Assembly (NCBI GenBank): GCA_907164885.2
Contig: OU015496.1
Location: forward strand, 187,995,281-188,059,280
Reading direction: 5' to 3'
Length of the DNA stretch: 64,000 nt
Source of the DNA: Dolomedes plantarius
Lineage: Eukaryota > Arthropoda > Arachnida > Araneae > Dolomedidae
In this document: positions 23,207-33,953 of the stretch, in pieces
Layout of the letters: each line of letters starts with the position of its first letter
How positions within the stretch are numbered: the stretch's first letter is position 1
The notes under the pieces: model-generated
The model's input: the letters and a program-made list of their open reading frames with translations, nothing else
Database searches by the model: none
What the model was told of the DNA's origin: nothing
Translations under genes and position numbers: made by a program

Positions 23207-23379
23207 GGTTCTAACCTGTCATTTTTTGATGGATCGACCTCAACACTATCTTACAGATTTTTGCTTAATCGTTTGCCACCGTATCTTTTTTTTAAAATCT
23301 GACACATTAAATAGTTGTCAAATTTATATTTATTTACTTATTTATTTATAACTATTAATAGTATTATTTTTATTCATTT

Positions 23380-23850
23380 ATTTATTTATTATTATTATTA
23401 TTATTTTAACTTTCAAGTCAACACTTTCTTTTAATCCTGAGAACGGAAATATAGCCACAAAAAATTATCCATACCGATGATATTGAGCCCTGCTCTCTGG
23501 TGCGTTAATGTATTTATTACTATTATTAGTATTATTTTTATTTTTATGTATTTATTATTATTATTATTATTTTAACTTTCAAGTCAACACTTTCTTTTAA
23601 TCCTGAGAACGGAAATATAGCCACAAAAAATTATCCATACCGATGATATTGAGCCCTGCTCTCTGGTGCGTTAATGTATTTATTACTATTATTAGTATTA
23701 TTTTTATTTTTATGTATTTATTATTATTATTATTATTTTAACTTTCAAGTCAACACTTTTATTTTAATCCTGAGAACGGAAATACAGCCACGAAAGAAAA
23801 ATTATCCATACAGAGGGTATGGAGCCCTGCTTCCTGGTGCCTCGTTAATG
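23380..23850. repeat. 166-bp tandem repeat, about 2.7 copies
   Basis: The block AACTTTCAAGTCAACACTTT ... GAGCCCTGCTCTCTGGTGCG recurs at 23408, 23574 and 23740, each followed by TTA/TTTA-rich spacer. The first two copies are nearly identical; the third has several changes. Confidence 0.9.
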
Positions 23851-24397
23851 TACCATGTCTATGTCTATTTTTTTAAAGAAAAATGCCCCAAGGTGTAAAA
23901 TATCTTTCGCTACTACGGAGTACAAGTTTAAAAAAAAAAACCACTTTAAATCCGAGTCGGCAATCCTTGGACACATTTTCTCCATAGGCTGACATTGAGG
24001 TGAGCTAATCCAAGAGGGTTAGTACACAACAGCCTTAACTGACGCATTTCAGAGCATCTTCGACTTCCCGATTACATCAATGTACCATAAAGGTATCCAT
24101 TACAGCAAGGGGGTGTCAGCGAGGGAAAATACAAGTAGAACCAACTATCGTTTAGGAGAGGCCCTGCACGACACGAAATAGGATGAGGGCCATATCACAT
24201 TACGGAAAACTGCTGCGGGCCGCAAGAAAATAGAGCAGATGGGGAAGCGAAAAATATTTTATCGAACAAATGGTTAATTACTGATTACCGTATTTTTCAG
24301 ACCATAAAACGCACCTTTCTTTTTACGTAAAAAAAAAATCGACTTATAATTGGGGTGCGTCTTATGGTCCGAAGGTAACATTAAAATAAAATGAATA

Positions 24398-24516
24398 TAG
24401 TCGATTCCGATTAATTGGACCACCGTTTAATCGTACCAGCCGCTTATTCGGACCATCCGGTTATTAGGACCAAAATGATCGCGTCCCGATGTGGTCCGAT
24501 TAACCGGAATCGACTG
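24398..24516. mobile_element. 119-bp pogo-like MITE
   Basis: Ends (C/T)AGTCGATTCCGATTAATT and inverted CAGTCGATTCCGGTTAATC, each followed by GGACCA and flanked by TA. The inside is a series of TTAxTCGGACCA-like words. Confidence 0.8.
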
Positions 24517-24520
24517 TATT

Positions 24521-25020
24521 TTTACCATGTTTTTATTAACTTGCTTTCTTGTTTGTGTGTGTGTTTGTCTAGTACAAATCTTGCAATCGATTTTTAACTA
24601 ACTTCCCGACTAGCTTGACATTTGAAACTTTTAGAATAGCTCAGAACACGATGACAATGCAATATTTTAATACTTTTAGCCATCTTTATTCCATATTTTA
24701 AAATCCATTGCGTAAAAATACGAGTAGCGTCTGGAGCCGAAAGTAACTGCGCTACAGGCGCCATCTATTAACGTAATAGTAAACCTATTAACGTAATAGC
24801 GAAATTATTCGGGTAATGTGTTTATATATGTTATTCAATAAATAAATGTTTGAAAATTTCTTATAATTGCGCTCTTTATTATGCATTTCATCATTTTCTT
24901 TCAAGTTGATGGGATAATTCATCAAAAAAATTTTAAAAAAGTATTTATTAATACATAGAATTGTCAAGTTTATATGATTCAACAGAAAATTTAAAAAGTC
25001 TTTTTATCTTGTAATTATTA
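24521..25020 (+). repeat. modular dispersed repeat, copy A (type 1 middle)
   Basis: 500 bp starting ACCATGTTTTTATTAACTTG and ending CTTTTTATCTTGTAATTATT. A conserved first about 170 bp and last about 130 bp enclose a middle with GGCGCCATCTATTAACGTAA and TATTCAATAAATAAATG. Abuts copy B head to tail. Confidence 0.85.
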
Positions 25021-25436
25021 CCATGCTTTTATTAACTCGCTTTCTTGTTTGTGTGTTTGTCCCGTTCAAATCTTGCAATCGATTTTTAACTAACTTCCCG
25101 ACTAGCTAGACATTTGAAACTTTTAGAATAGCTCAGAACACGATGACAATGCATTATTTTAATACTTTTAGCCATATTTAAGCAGAATTAAATTCATTTT
25201 AAGTTAATTTTTTTGTTAAACTGGTGCAGCCATCTTTCGGCCGGGACGGGAACAAAAAGCTAAACGCAAGTTAACTTCCAATTAACTTCATTTTTTTTCA
25301 AGTTGATGGGATAATTCATCAAAATAATTTTAAAAAAGTATTTATTAATACATAGAATTGTCAAATTTATATGATTCAACAGAAAATTTAAAAACATGGT
25401 ATACAAAAAGTTCTTTTTATCTTGTAATTATATTAC
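25018..25436 (+). repeat. modular dispersed repeat, copy B (type 2 middle)
   Basis: Same first and last modules as copy A but a different middle: TTAAGTTAATTTTTTTG...GTGCAGCCATCTTTCGG...CGGGACGGGAACAAAAAGCT. Same type as the copy at 54574-54997. Confidence 0.85.
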
Positions 25437-25463
25437 ATATATATATATATATTATATATATTA

Positions 25464-25898
25464 CAGTAAAACCTCGTTTATCTGGATCAGATTTGTAGAC
25501 TTTTTCATTTAATTTTTCACATTAGATAATAATTTTTAACTAAGATGACAAGACCGTAACTACATGTACGCCAAATATTCGCTTTTTAGTTTGATTCAAT
25601 GTACAGTTCCTGCATAGATTGCACAATAAATTACGGTAGTAAAAATTTTTTTTGTTGAGTTTAAGAAAGCTTTACTACACTTACCAATTCCTTGTTAAGA
25701 AATGATGTGAAAAGTTATCCTTATATTTTTAATGCCTTGTAAACAATGCTATGTAATTTTGTTACAAAACATAGTTTTTTATCGTAATACACGGTAAGCC
25801 TGCTTAATTAAGGATTTTGTTCTGCTTATTTCCCATATTACCCGGATTATCCAGATTGCCTATGGTTCCATTTAGTCCGGATAAACGAGGTTTTACTC
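25464..25898. mobile_element. Tigger-like MITE
   Basis: 435 bp with ends CAGTAAAACCTCGTTTATCT and inverted AGTAAAACCTCGTTTATCCG, close to the consensus ends of Tigger/pogo elements, inserted in TA-rich DNA. The inside is AT-rich without coding similarity. Confidence 0.8.
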
Positions 25899-25923
25899 TC
25901 TATATATATTTATTATATATATT

Positions 25924-25932
25924 TTATATACA

Positions 25933-25978
<46 letters not shown>
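25924..25978. repeat. (TA)n array
   Basis: TA dinucleotides next to the Tigger-like MITE, mildly interrupted at the left. Confidence 0.9.
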
Positions 25979-25980
<2 letters not shown>

Positions 25981-26119
25981 TTTAATATTTAATAAGTAAG
26001 AAAATGAAAATATCTTTATATACCTAACAAAATACAAAATATTCTTTTCTAAAAATCTTCCCATAAATTTGAGGTGCGTCTTACCGTCCGTGGCATATTA
26101 TGGTCCAAAAATTACGGTA

Positions 26120-26371
26120 TCTTAAAAATTAAATAGATATCAATATTCATTGCTTGTATATTCCTTTCGTAATATTATAAATCTAATTTTAATGTACCGT
26201 ACTTTTTAGATTTATAATATGCGTTTCCACAAAAGGCTTCGTGGGTCATAGAGTGAATGCTGGCAGGCCGCATATGGACTGCGGGGCGTATGTTGTGCAG
26301 ACCTGGTTTAGGAAGATATTATTCTAACATTTGGTGTCAAAGCTACGCCTTTGTTGAGTCTATAAAACTAA
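26120..26371. other. stretch with possible hAT-like remnant
   Basis: GGTCATAGAGTG...GCAGGCCGCATATGG resembles degraded hAT subterminal sequence but no ends could be paired. Confidence 0.3.
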
Positions 26372-26655
26372 ACTAAACTCATGGCGCAACGCCCGTTGTG
26401 GACCAAGGCCGGCGGTGCCCATCTCCGTTTTCTTGACCGTTGGCTTGGAGTGCCATACAGCGTATGGCTCAGTCAGGTGGTCAACCTGACGCGGGACCTG
26501 CAGAGTTTAGTTCCCAAGCATGCTTGGTCCTCATTTTATCGACCCACTCAAGGGCATGAGTGGGCATGAGTGGACCTTGCCCAGTCGCACGATCGAACCC
26601 TGTACCTGGAGTGTGGCAGCTTGACGCTTTTAACCACCACGCCACTTGATTCTAC
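26372..26655 (-). mobile_element. tRNA-derived SINE
   Basis: The minus strand starts with AAGTGGCGTGGTGGTTAAAA (A-box-like) and about 45 bases later has CAGGGTTCGATCGTGCGACT (B-box-like). A GC-rich tRNA-unrelated body follows and it ends in a TTTAGTTTAGTTTTA tail near 26372. Head, body and simple tail are the usual SINE layout. The 62-codon plus-strand frame through it is not a gene. Confidence 0.75.
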
Positions 26656-26930
26656 CGAATAAAATATTGCCACTCAGAGAAAATTAAAATCGTGCACCTC
26701 AGAGGCGTGTCCTGCAGTAGAAACACAAGACAAATTTTCTATAGTGATAAAAGAGTTTTAAAAGTCTTCTTTATACGCGTGCTATACGTAGGGCAATTTC
26801 AATGCTTCCAAATACATGAAAAAAATCAAGGCAGGCAAAAGCTCCTACAGCGCCTTAGATAATATCATTGCAGAAGAAAAGGAAAGAAGGGCAAAAAAAA
26901 ATTAAAGCACAGACTTATTAGAGGACTTCC

Positions 26931-27025
26931 CAGTGGCGAAAGCAGAGGAGTGGGGAGGGCTAAGATAAAATGAATACCTCACTCCTTCACAGAAAGTTTT
27001 TTTTTTCGCCCCGGCTGCGTCACTA
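26931..27025. mobile_element. short hAT-type MITE
   Basis: 95 bp starting CAGTGGCGAAAGC and ending in inverted TAGTGACGCAGCC. The flanking 8-mers GGACTTCC and GGACTATT agree at six positions. Confidence 0.55.
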
Positions 27026-28141
27026 GGACTATTTATCCGATTCTAAATAAAATGTTTAATGGGGAAAGGAAAATAGAAAATAGGAATCCCTAAGACCACC
27101 CTAATACTAGTACAGCTGGGAGAATTTAGGGGAACCGGGACTCGATTATGGATGCTCTAAGATGGTCGTTATAACGCCACCCGAGCATTCGAAAATACAA
27201 CCATAGGCATTAATCCAACTTGTCAAAATTTCATTGTCGCCAAGAACAAACAAGCAAAAACAAACACACACAGCTACAAACACAGATAATTTACAAATAT
27301 CTGTGTAAAAAATTACACTGTGTGGTAAAATTTTTTATCACACAGCTACAAACACAGATGTAATATATCTGTTGTTAAAGAGAAAAACACACACAGATAT
27401 ATATATATATATATATATATAGATATGGATGGCTCAGCATTCTTTATCATTGGTGTAAATATGAAAGAAGAATATATGAAAAATAGTGTTCGAAAAATTA
27501 GAAATCCCCACACCAACGGTTAATTGAGAGCACAAAAGTCTTCTTTTTTTCCTCCCTCTCATTCTTTCTTTCTTTTCCTTTTTTTTTTTTTTTTTGGCTA
27601 TTCGAGAACTAAACAGGTATGGTCTTAAGTTGAAAGCTGATTTCTAACAGCGATAAACCTTCACACCTACCACAGAGACGAAACCGCACACTGACTTTCC
27701 ACGCACGGTCGTTATAAGTTCATTTGGTGAGAAAGCCGTCTTTGAGTTTTTAGTTTTAGAACTCACGGACTTGAACCCTTTCTCTTTCGACTTTCTACCG
27801 CCTAATCAGCTTCTTCCATTTCGTCAATCAATTAAATGCTTGTACAGTTCCATAAAACTGCGTTACAGGACTTGGCCTAGGAGCCCCAGCTTCCTGTTGG
27901 TCCGTAGGTAAAAAACCTCAGGCGATCAACGGCCTTTGCAGACGCTCTTTATAGGCATCTTAAATCTACAATTACGCAAAAAATTCGTAACTATACTTCG
28001 GTCTAACCCATGTAAAACATCGACAGGATAGCGGGCAATCGGTATAATTGTCACTAATAGCGACTTTATCGTTTAAAAAAAGCGAGCATTCGATGCAAAT
28101 ATCATTCACATTTGAGCATCAACGATACTCAAATGCTAGGC
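27026..28141. other. stretch with microsatellites only
   Basis: Contains repeated ACACAGCTACAAACACAGAT words near 27265-27360, (TA)n at 27396-27420 and a poly-T run near 27580. No coding similarity. Confidence 0.45.
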
Positions 28142-28214
28142 CAGGGGTGTCAAACTCGCGGCCCGCGACGAACATTTTGGCGGCCCGAGCAATATATTGG
28201 CACACAATAATATA

Positions 28215-28982
28215 CAAGGTGCGCCCATAAAGTAACCGGACAATTTTTTATAAATAAGAAAAAATATTACTCACATTCATATAAATTTCTCCTTCAAAAC
28301 AATAGTCAAAGAAGTCTATACAATTTTTCCAACGTTTCTTCAAGTCATCGAAACACTGTTTATAGGCGTTGGAACTAACCGTTCGCAAAATACGCGTAAC
28401 GTTTGATTTAATATCCGAGACGTTTTCAAATTTCTGTCCTTTCATGGATTTTTCATATTTTGATTACAAAGGACTTATTCACCACGAATTTGTTCCTGAA
28501 AATCAAACAATTAATCAATATTTTTACAAGGAGGGGCTTTTTCGATTAAGAAACAGGATAAGGCGAGTTAGGAAGGAACTGTTTGATTCTGGGCAATGGT
28601 TTCTTATATCCGATAATGCTAGGCCCCATACAGCCATTTCTGTACAACAATATCTTGCTAAGCATTCAATTATAGTGATAAATCACCCACCATATTCTCC
28701 CGACATATCGCCAGCTGATTTTTTCCTATTTCCGAAGCTTAAGATGGCCATGAAAGGGCATAGATTTGAAAACGTCTCGGATATTAAATCAAATGTTACG
28801 CGTATTTTGCGAACGGTTAGTTCCAACGCCTATAAACAGTGTTTCGTATGACTTGAAGAGACGTTGGAAAAATTGTATAGACTCCTTTGGCTATTATTTT
28901 AAAGGAGATAAATTTATGGGAAGGTGAGTAATAATTTTCTTATTTATAAAAAATTGTCCGCTTACTTTATGGGCGAACCTTG
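28215..28982 (+). mobile_element. palindromic mariner derivative 1
   Basis: 768 bp flanked by TA, ends CAAGGTGCGCCCATAAAGTA and inverted CAAGGTTCGCCCATAAAGTA. About 235 bp at each side form inverted arms that include the 3' part of the transposase gene, so the element is a duplicated 3' half facing itself. Unique plus-strand transposase sequence lies between the arms. The element has no transposase 5' half. Confidence 0.85.
28444..28851 (+). pseudogene. mariner transposase C-terminal half
   Basis: The open frame reads DYKGLIHHEFVPENQTINQY, then WFLISDNARPHTAISVQQYL, then INHPPYSPDISPADFFLFPK and HRFENVSDIKSNVTRILR. The Asp of SDNARPH and the Asp of SPADFF are 34 positions apart, the mariner D34D spacing. 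The first catalytic Asp and the DNA-binding domain are missing. About 24 codons before it in the same frame are antisense arm sequence. Not functional on its own. Confidence 0.85.
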
Positions 28983-29169
28983 TATAATAAAATAACCGAC
29001 GCAGAATTATAATAAGATAGGAAGAATTCGCTAAATGTTTTTTTTTTAATGATACTTCTCTTTTTGCTATTATTAAACAAAATGCATATATTTATGTTGA
29101 ATATACTGTAGTTAGGTAAATAAACCTGCGTTTCTATTATATTGATTTTTTTGCGGCCCACCTATAGTT

Positions 29170-29631
29170 CAGTGGCGTAGCAAAGGGGGGGCAAGGGGGT
29201 CTATCATGCCCCGAGCGCCACTCGCAGAGGGGCGCAAATGTAAGATATATATATTATATTACTATATGTTTGCGAGGTGGATGCCCATATAAGGTCTATA
29301 TATTATATTACTATATGTTTTGCAGGGGAGGGCCCCAATATAAGGTCTATATATTATATTAGTATATGTTTTTCGGGGAGGGTGGCAATATAAGGTATAT
29401 ATATTATATTACTATATTATTTTGTGGGGGGCGCCAATATAAGGTCTATATATTATATTACCATATGTTTTTAGGGGAGGGCACCAACATAAAGTCTATA
29501 TATTATGTTACTATATGCTTTTCGGGGGGGGAGTGCCAATATAAGGTCTATATATTATGTTATTATATGTTTATCGGGGGCGCCACAAAGGTATCGTGCC
29601 CCGGGCGCCAGTTATGCTCGCTACGCCACTG
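29170..29631. mobile_element. hAT-type MITE with expanded internal repeats
   Basis: 462 bp with ends CAGTGGCGTAGC and inverted CAGTGGCGTAGCGAGC, flanked by a perfect 8-bp duplication CTATAGTT (29162-29169 and 29632-29639). GCCCCGAGCGCC and GCCCCGGGCGCC lie inside each end. The middle is about six copies of a unit of roughly 60 bp (AAGGTCTATATATTATATTA plus CTATATGTTTT and a G-rich piece). A short relative with one unit is at 42820-42986. Confidence 0.9.
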
Positions 29632-29699
29632 CTATAGTTAAACCTTGTTTGTTTGGCCCAAGGTAGCCTTTGAGTTTGACACCCCTGTGCTATAGGCGG

Positions 29700-30590
29700 A
29701 TCGCGGATGTCCGCAGGTTACCGATTCCCTAACGGAGAGACGAATGGCGCTGAGTATTTAAGAGTTATTGTTAGGTTTCCTAAAGGTTACTTTCGAAACA
29801 AAGATGGTATTCAATAAACTTAAAATATACTGTTCCCCGTTTTCCGTGATACCACACACAAACGGGAAAATTACAAAAATGCAAAAGGGGCAGGCCTGAC
29901 ACACGCTGGATACAGCTCCTTCCAACAAGTGCATTCGCTGCATACCTGTCCCAACTGGCAATGGGCAATTAACACCAAATCGCATCCGTCTCGGCGAAGG
30001 CACGGCAGTGACAACCGAGACGTCGAATAGATCACGCGCGGCAGCTGTTGGGCGATCGTTACCCCGACAGCTGTGCGATCTCCCCCACCCCATGAATTTA
30101 CCTGGGGAACGAAGGTGGATGAGAAGATGGTCTTAATATTGTGACTGCGGGAGATAACGCAACATTTACGTTTGTCGAGGGGAGGACAACCCCCCCCCCC
30201 CCCCCGTACGACTTACCTCAAGAGCCATTAACCTAGTTTCTCCCTCAAGACTCGACATATGTTCAGCACGCTTCAATAACGCCCCGCCGAAAGACATCTT
30301 TGATAACGGCGGGACATCCATAAGAGGGTAGCGTGATGAATAGGATTTTCGATGACAAGTCTTCGATTCCAATGATATAAAATGCGCTCCCTTCAATAAA
30401 TGCTTCTTCTCATGCACAGGAAAATGAATCGGCCTAGATATGTATTGGTGGTGGAGATATGTATTGGTGGTGGTCTCCTCTTTACAGTGTGTGAGAAATT
30501 TCTTCGAACATGATGTTTCGCCGAAGAAAGTTATCGATCAAGAAGTACACTGATTTTCATTTAGGCTTTTCCCTTGTTAACAACAAGATC
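29700..30590. other. mixed-composition stretch
   Basis: 29880-30110 is GC-richer with several CAGCTG words and overlapping open frames, none recognisable. A poly-C run is at 30190-30206, and AGATATGTATTGGTGGTGG is duplicated at 30436-30473. Confidence 0.35.
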
Positions 30591-30596
30591 AGACAC

Positions 30597-31128
30597 AGTG
30601 GCGTAGCTAGAACTTTTGCCGCCCGGGGCGGTCTCCAATTTGCCGCCCTTTCTAAGTCAATCATTTGGTGGTTTTTATAAATTAATAAACATAAATAAAT
30701 AACTGTAATTGAGACAAACTATAGGCGGGGAACTTTTTTACCATTGGATGCCATATTTAAATTAGGCAGTAATAAAGGAGGCCGCTTAAGTTGAAATACC
30801 TATAAATGCAACTTTTATAAAGACCACAAGAATCTTACGGAGGTCGCAGTTTCCCCACCTATGAGACAAAACATATACCTAATTTATAAAAAAAATTCCA
30901 TAAAATATGTTTTATTTTATATTATTATATTTATAAATAAAAATAACATTGACTTGACGATGAGGAAAAATATTCGAAATCATATAGTAATTCATAATTC
31001 ATAGAAATCGAATAGTAAACTTATGAATTGAACAAGTGGTTTTTTACAACTAATACTAAAAAAAAATATGTCGTTCCCCAAAATATGTGCCGCCCGGTGC
31101 GGACCGCACCCCCCTAGCTACGCCACTG
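30597..31128. mobile_element. hAT-type MITE with perfect 8-bp TSD
   Basis: 532 bp with ends CAGTGGCGTAGCTAGAAC and inverted CAGTGGCGTAGCTAGGGG. ATCAGACA is duplicated exactly at 30589-30596 and 31129-31136. CCGCCCGGGGCGG and its counterpart CCGCCCGGTGCGG lie near the ends. No transposase. Confidence 0.9.
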
Positions 31129-31136
31129 ATCAGACA

Positions 31137-31680
31137 AACACCTAGGCCTCGCAGAGTCGTTTACCATTTATGTCCTCGTCCTATTCCTGCCGCAAAGCAA
31201 ACTAAATTGACCGAAAATTTAAACCAGAGCTTGTCTGCATTTCGGGCAAGCCTATCAAGGGATTAAAAAACTAACTGATAAGACATCGACAAAAGAGTTA
31301 TTGTATACTTCGAGCGTATCTGATTTAGTGTTGGTTTGAACTGTTAATTTTTTTCTCCTTGTCCGAATGCGATGTATCAGTTGAAATGGCATATTTCCAA
31401 TCTCGAAGTAAAGCTGAGGAGAACTTTCTTTTCAGTATTTCGCTAATCAAAGTTTAGTATACGCATGATTTTGAATTTTATAATCCGCATATGAGGTAGA
31501 CATATTTATAAAGTGCGAGTAGTTTCTTAAAATTTTAGATTCTTCGGCGGTTATAATTTTTTACAGGACATTGAACTATTGATGTCTTTTGCTGCAAAAT
31601 TGAAATTGTCTCATGAAATAAATAAATAAATGAAACAGATATTTATAAATAAAATAGAAAAATAAATCGATAGATAAAGA
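31137..31680. other. AT-rich stretch, nothing recognised
   Basis: No supported feature; short ATAA repeats near 31617. Confidence 0.45.
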
Positions 31681-31686
31681 AAATTG

Positions 31687-31940
31687 AAGAACACATGCCT
31701 TGCACTAAAAGGCCTGTTTTTAAGTACTGAAAACATAATTCAAATATTTGCATTTGCTACTCTGTGATTAGAAAATTTCTGAAAGAAAATTTCCCAAACC
31801 GTGGGGGGTGGGGGGGAAATAGATTTTTGAAAAACACGCCTTGCATTACAAAGTCTATTTTTTAATGCGGGAAACAGATTTCAAATACATGCATTTGCTT
31901 TCCTGTGATTAGAAAACTTCTGAGAGAAAAATTCTCGTAT
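31687..31940. repeat. tandem duplication, about 143-bp unit
   Basis: ACA(CA)TGCCTTGCA...TGCATTTGCT...CTGTGATTAGAAAA occurs twice, roughly 80 percent alike by eye, separated by a G-rich junction. Confidence 0.75.
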
Positions 31941-32880
31941 GGGAAGTAATCTGAATTATAAATATGGGAAGTAAACTGTAGCGCGTCTTTATGAGTTAAA
32001 GTCTATCACTATTGTAATTATGACTCACTGCTCAGTGCAGATGTGCAACGAAAACAGCAACATAAATTGGTTCTGAGTTTCTAGACGCGAGACTATTTGA
32101 AACAGAATAGATCCATTGCATCTGGGCAGGCCCTAGGAATTTTTCTGCCCCGTTCAATTACATATATTGCCACTCCTCCTCCCCCCCCCCCCCAAAAAAA
32201 AAAAACAAAAAAAAAAAAAAACACCCAACTGTTTATGACGTCTTAAAAGACGTGATTAAGCTAAACATCGACATGTCTCACCGTAAATTCTAAAACGCAG
32301 AAATAGCTAATGAAAATTCTTAGGTTAATGAAAAATGATCATAAACTATACCCGAAATAACTTCTAGGTGATGCAGTTAAGCATGATATCGCCATCTGTG
32401 TAATGTTAAGAGCCAATAATGAAGACTAATAAAACACGATTCAGGGTAATTGATGCGTCAACTGATGAAAACGCACTTTTTTTTTTCTCATTCAGTGTCT
32501 CCTAATACACATGCGTGGATTTTGCCTTTATATGTCTTTTTCGTTGTTGTATTCGATAAATTTTAAGCTTAAAAATTTTTACGCAGCAATCAATGATTAT
32601 TCTTAATCAACCAATTTCTTGCTTTTCACACCTCAAATCTTCGAACCTACTCTCGTTTTGATGTTGATACACATAAGCCTCAAATGGAAAATTTGACTGA
32701 AAAAGGCCTATATTTTCAAAACTTTGGAATTTCAACTTAAAGAAGAAAAAAATCATGCAGCGTTCGTTTAAACCCAAGTTTGCATTATAATATCCATAAC
32801 ATAATTAAATTTTGATTTTGCGATTAAATACAGCAAAATTGGTACACAATAGCTCTTATTCCTTACAGTACGGTGTACAC
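31941..32880. other. AT-rich stretch, nothing recognised
   Basis: A poly-C/poly-A run at 32181-32222 is the only notable structure. Confidence 0.45.
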
Positions 32881-32884
32881 CTGA

Positions 32885-33065
32885 GTAGGTTATTGGTTGA
32901 TGGGCGATACGATCCACTTTTGCTACACAAGGGCTAATTAAACCGGGACCTACAGTTTAAAGACGATTCTGGACGGCTGCAATCACCCATGCAAACAACT
33001 GGACTCAAACCCGCGTGGCTGTGGACAGAACTCCAGTGCCCTAGCCATTCTGCCATCGACCATAC
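32885..33065 (-). mobile_element. tRNA-derived SINE
   Basis: The minus strand starts GGTCGATGGCAGAATGGCTA (A-box-like) and continues to CGCGGGTTTGAGTCCAGTTG (B-box-like). A body follows that recurs at 15372-15445. Confidence 0.65.
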
Positions 33066-33243
33066 CTGGGTAGAAAAGGGATGAAAGAGTTTTTTTTTTT
33101 TTTTTTAATCGAGTCATGGGTGATCAAATAATAGATATGCAGCATTTTTCGGACCATAAGACGCACCTCAAATTTATGGTAGGATTTTTAGAAACGAATA
33201 TTTTGTTAGGTATATATAGATTATTTTTAATTTTTTACTTAAC

Positions 33244-33884
33244 TAGGGGATTCGCCCCTAGGCTCGCTCCTCTATTATGGCTAATAGCGAGATACATAGG
33301 GGTGATTCTCGGGCAATGTAACAGCTTCCATCCATTTACTGTTGTCACCCATAATGCGAAGGGCGTTTCATCACTGTTCAATTATCAGCTTTAAAATTCA
33401 ATTAAAAATCGAAAATTTAAGATATAGACTTGAAATGAGGTTTATATGAACAAGAAAGCTTTCAGATTCCAGATGATGTAAATATTTTCTTTGTAAGATA
33501 GAAACTCGAGGAGCATCGATATTACATCCACATAGGAGACGATATTTCTTGAAAAACTGTGTTTAATTTTTTGATGAAAATATTAGTCTGTTTTAATATA
33601 TTTTTAAACAAATGAGGTCTAGTTTGAAAGAGAAATGTCTGTAGTCTTAGATTGTAAAAAGATCAAAATTCTACGATCATTTTTGGCGAGTTATCGTAAT
33701 CTGAAGATGAAAAAGTGAATATTTTCCCACAAAACATAAAATTTAAAAAAAAAAACTTCCGACGAAGATGAGACATGTCTAACTTTGGTCCCCCCATTTT
33801 TCTGCATCCATTGGTATCGCTCTCGACCCCATACCCCCAGCGGTTTTGGAGGATATAGCGTCACAAGCTTTTGACAGCGGCAGC

Positions 33885-33885
<1 letters not shown>
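33244..33885 (-). mobile_element. probable non-autonomous Helitron
   Basis: Read on the minus strand the 3' end is GGGGCGAATCCCC followed by TAG and T, a short hairpin plus CTAG-T as in Helitrons. It interrupts the surrounding TA-flanked element exactly where similarity to 25985-26075 stops. The 5' boundary next to the TA array is uncertain. Confidence 0.45.

Positions 33886-33950
<65 letters not shown>
33886..33950. repeat. (TA)n array
   Basis: About 32 TA units directly next to a mariner derivative. Confidence 0.97.
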
Positions 33951-33951
<1 letters not shown>

Positions 33952-33953
33952 TG

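Larger units (their letters stand above)
22841..24034. mobile_element. TTAA-flanked long-TIR element 2
   Basis: 1.2 kb with inverted arms sharing GGCTG(C/T)(C/T)GTGTACT at the ends and GCTCACCTCAATGT plus CCTATGGAGAAAATGTGT further in. Flanked by TTAA at 22837-22840, shared with element 1, and at 24035-24038. The interior holds a LINE 3'-UTR-like fragment and a 166-bp tandem repeat. Confidence 0.7.
24288..26117. mobile_element. TA-flanked element packed with nested insertions
   Basis: Outer ends CCGTATTTTTCAGACCATAA and, inverted, CCGTAATTTTTGGACCATAA, each next to TA. Subterminal GGTGCGTCTTA words occur on both sides. Inside are a pogo-like MITE (24398-24516), two copies of a modular repeat (24521-25436) and a Tigger-like MITE (25464-25898), leaving little original sequence. 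A relative in opposite orientation lies at 33138-34652. Confidence 0.65.
28142..29687. mobile_element. hAT-like element hosting two later insertions
   Basis: Starts CAGGGGTGTCAAACTCGCGG and ends in inverted CAGGGGTGTCAAACTCAAAG, typical hAT ends. The neighbouring 8-mers TGCTAGGC and TGCTATAG match at six positions. GCGGCCC words lie just inside both ends. Within it are a palindromic mariner derivative (28215-28982) and a hAT MITE (29170-29631), so it is older than both. No hAT transposase remains. Confidence 0.75.

Noticed and set aside
26381..26569. 62-codon plus-strand frame
   Set aside because: Falls inside a minus-strand tRNA-derived SINE with A- and B-box-like words and a simple-repeat tail.
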